Both the position numbers and the translations under genes were made by a program. Of a stretch of DNA of 6,566 bases, positions 5,750-6,566 are shown in pieces. This stretch comes from Campylobacteraceae bacterium. GTDB lineage: Bacteria; Campylobacterota; Campylobacteria; Campylobacterales; Sulfurovaceae. Where the stretch lies: the NCBI GenBank assembly GCA_027079365.1, contig JALWVW010000111.1:1-6566 (forward strand). The letters run 5' to 3'. The notes below the pieces were generated by a model that was not told the DNA's origin, ran no database searches, and was given only the letters and a program-made list of their open reading frames with translations. The number at the start of each line of letters is the position of its first letter. Position 1 is the first letter of the stretch.

Positions 5750-6363
5750 CGATTGCACTTCCCAAAGGAAGAATAGCAGAAGAGACACTGGCGATCTTTG
5801 CTGAGATCTTCGGTGGAGAATTTCAGTTTGAGAGTCGCAAGCTGATACTGGATATTGGTGAGTTTCGCTTTCTCAATGTCCGCAACCAGGATGTCCCAAC
5901 CTATGTAGAGCATGGTGCGGCAGATATCGGTGTGGTAGGACTGGATGTGATCACAGAAAAAGAGCTCGATATTATCCAGTTATTGGATATGCGTCTTGGT
6001 AGATGCAAGGTGGCTATTGGCATCAAAAATGAAGATGAGCTTGACTGGAGCAAACCCCATATCAAAGTAGCGACCAAGATGGTCAATATCACCCGTGACT
6101 ACTTCTCCAAAAAAGCAGTGGGTGTGGAAGTGATCAAGCTCTATGGCTCTATCGAGCTCGCACCACTGGTAGGGCTGGCAGATGCTATCGTGGATATCGT
6201 GGAGACGGGTAGTACCATGCGTGAAAATGGACTCAAAGTAGCCGAAGATATCATGGACTCCTCTGCACAGCTGATCGCCAACAAAAACAGCTACTATGCC
6301 AAGAAAGAAGAGATACTGTCTCTGTATGAAAAGATTAAATCCGTGGTGGAGCGCAGTGAGTAA
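5743..6363 (+). CDS. hisG: ATP phosphoribosyltransferase, short form
   Basis: HisG joins ATP and PRPP to give phosphoribosyl-ATP, the first and committed step of histidine synthesis (EC 2.4.2.17). The 206-residue product is the short (HisG-S) form: it starts MLTIALPKGR, contains EHGAADIGVVGLDVI at 56-70 and the PRPP-binding signature DIVETGSTMRENGL at 151-164, and ends about where the catalytic domains end. The C-terminal regulatory ACT-like domain of long HisG (around 300 residues) is absent without any sign of truncation. Short enzymes are active and histidine-regulated only as a complex with HisZ, a HisRS paralogue, which is not in this window. The ATG at 5743 has AAGGG at about 5732-5736 and overlaps the coaX end by 7 nt. 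No other his gene is adjacent, so histidine genes are scattered here. Confidence 0.95.
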   Translation: MLTIALPKGRIAEETLAIFAEIFGGEFQFESRKLILDIGEFRFLNVRNQDVPTYVEHGAADIGVVGLDVITEKELDIIQLLDMRLGRCKVAIGIKNEDELDWSKPHIKVATKMVNITRDYFSKKAVGVEVIKLYGSIELAPLVGLADAIVDIVETGSTMRENGLKVAEDIMDSSAQLIANKNSYYAKKEEILSLYEKIKSVVERSE

Positions 6364-6566
6364 CAGTATAGATTCACTCGACCTCTATGCCCGTATAGAG
6401 CCACTACTGCACAATGAAGAGGCTATCTCCTCTCTCTATGGCAGCTATCTGAAGGTCTTGGATGGGCTGTCGTTTGATACAGTGCTGGATGTAGGATGCG
6501 GCTCCGGTGGTTTTCTGGTATTGCTTGAAAAAGTATTTTCTCCATCACAGCTCAAAGGCATTGACC
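6356..6566 (+). CDS. SAM-dependent methyltransferase (5' part, cut by window end)
   Basis: The frame opens at GTG 6356 and runs to the window edge, giving 70 residues that begin MSNSIDSLDLYARIEPLLHN. The class I methyltransferase motif I, VLDVGCGSG, is at 43-51, and an acidic residue closing strand beta-2 (KGID, Asp70) is where the SAM ribose is usually bound. The roughly 40-residue helical lead before motif I is normal for small-molecule or rRNA/tRNA methyltransferases of the UbiE/Methyltransf_11 type. The substrate cannot be told because the acceptor-binding part is missing. The start overlaps the end of hisG by 8 nt. A GGAG at 6348-6351 is only 4 nt away, so translation is probably coupled to hisG. 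The gene is inferred to be the last visible member of the fabF-accA-dedA-coaX-hisG run. Confidence 0.8.
   Translation, partial: MSNSIDSLDLYARIEPLLHNEEAISSLYGSYLKVLDGLSFDTVLDVGCGSGGFLVLLEKVFSPSQLKGID

Noticed and set aside
1..6566. Search for a hidden novel system, mobile element, CRISPR array or tRNA
   Set aside because: Coding genes fill nearly all of the window with known families. The two larger spacers (125 and 104 nt) hold only a putative promoter and hairpins, and no direct repeat array, transposase or cloverleaf was seen.

Overview
The window reads as chromosomal housekeeping DNA from a free-living Campylobacterota (epsilonproteobacterium), most likely a Sulfurovum/Sulfurimonas-type relative. 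That placement is an inference. It rests on the protein flavour, on acpP-fabF-accA lying next to each other, on a type III pantothenate kinase instead of CoaA, and on a short-form HisG. All recognisable genes are on the + strand. I see no mobile element, CRISPR array, tRNA, rRNA or phage feature.

Region 1 (1-1889) is the end of a phosphate-uptake operon: the C-terminal part of the permease PstA, the complete ATPase PstB, and a PhoU-like regulator. The genes are 9-12 nt apart with good ribosome binding sites. The upstream members (pstS, pstC) and any Pho-type promoter would lie left of the window. A weak hairpin follows phoU.

Region 2 (1890-3570) begins with a 125-nt spacer that probably carries the acpP promoter, followed by acyl carrier protein. 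A 104-nt spacer with two consecutive stem-loops comes next, then fabF (3-ketoacyl-ACP synthase II). The second stem-loop has a terminator-like core and may set the ratio of acpP to downstream transcript.

Region 3 (3579-6566) continues as a compact run: accA (acetyl-CoA carboxylase alpha subunit), a DedA-family membrane protein, coaX (type III pantothenate kinase), hisG (short-form ATP phosphoribosyltransferase), and the first 70 residues of a SAM-dependent methyltransferase cut by the window edge. From dedA onward the genes overlap by 4-8 nt, and dedA, coaX and the methyltransferase use TTG or GTG starts. Cotranscription and translational coupling are therefore likely.

Functionally, AccA makes malonyl-CoA, AcpP carries the acyl chain, FabF elongates it, and CoaX starts the route to coenzyme A, which is also the donor of the AcpP phosphopantetheine arm. 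Thus acpP, fabF, accA and coaX form a coherent lipid/CoA set, with DedA (envelope/lipid transport) a plausible partner. HisG and the methyltransferase have no obvious link to it. I found no convincing new biological system. The points worth a second look are the acpP-fabF double hairpin, a PhoU lacking a clean metal-binding motif, and the coupled gene run.
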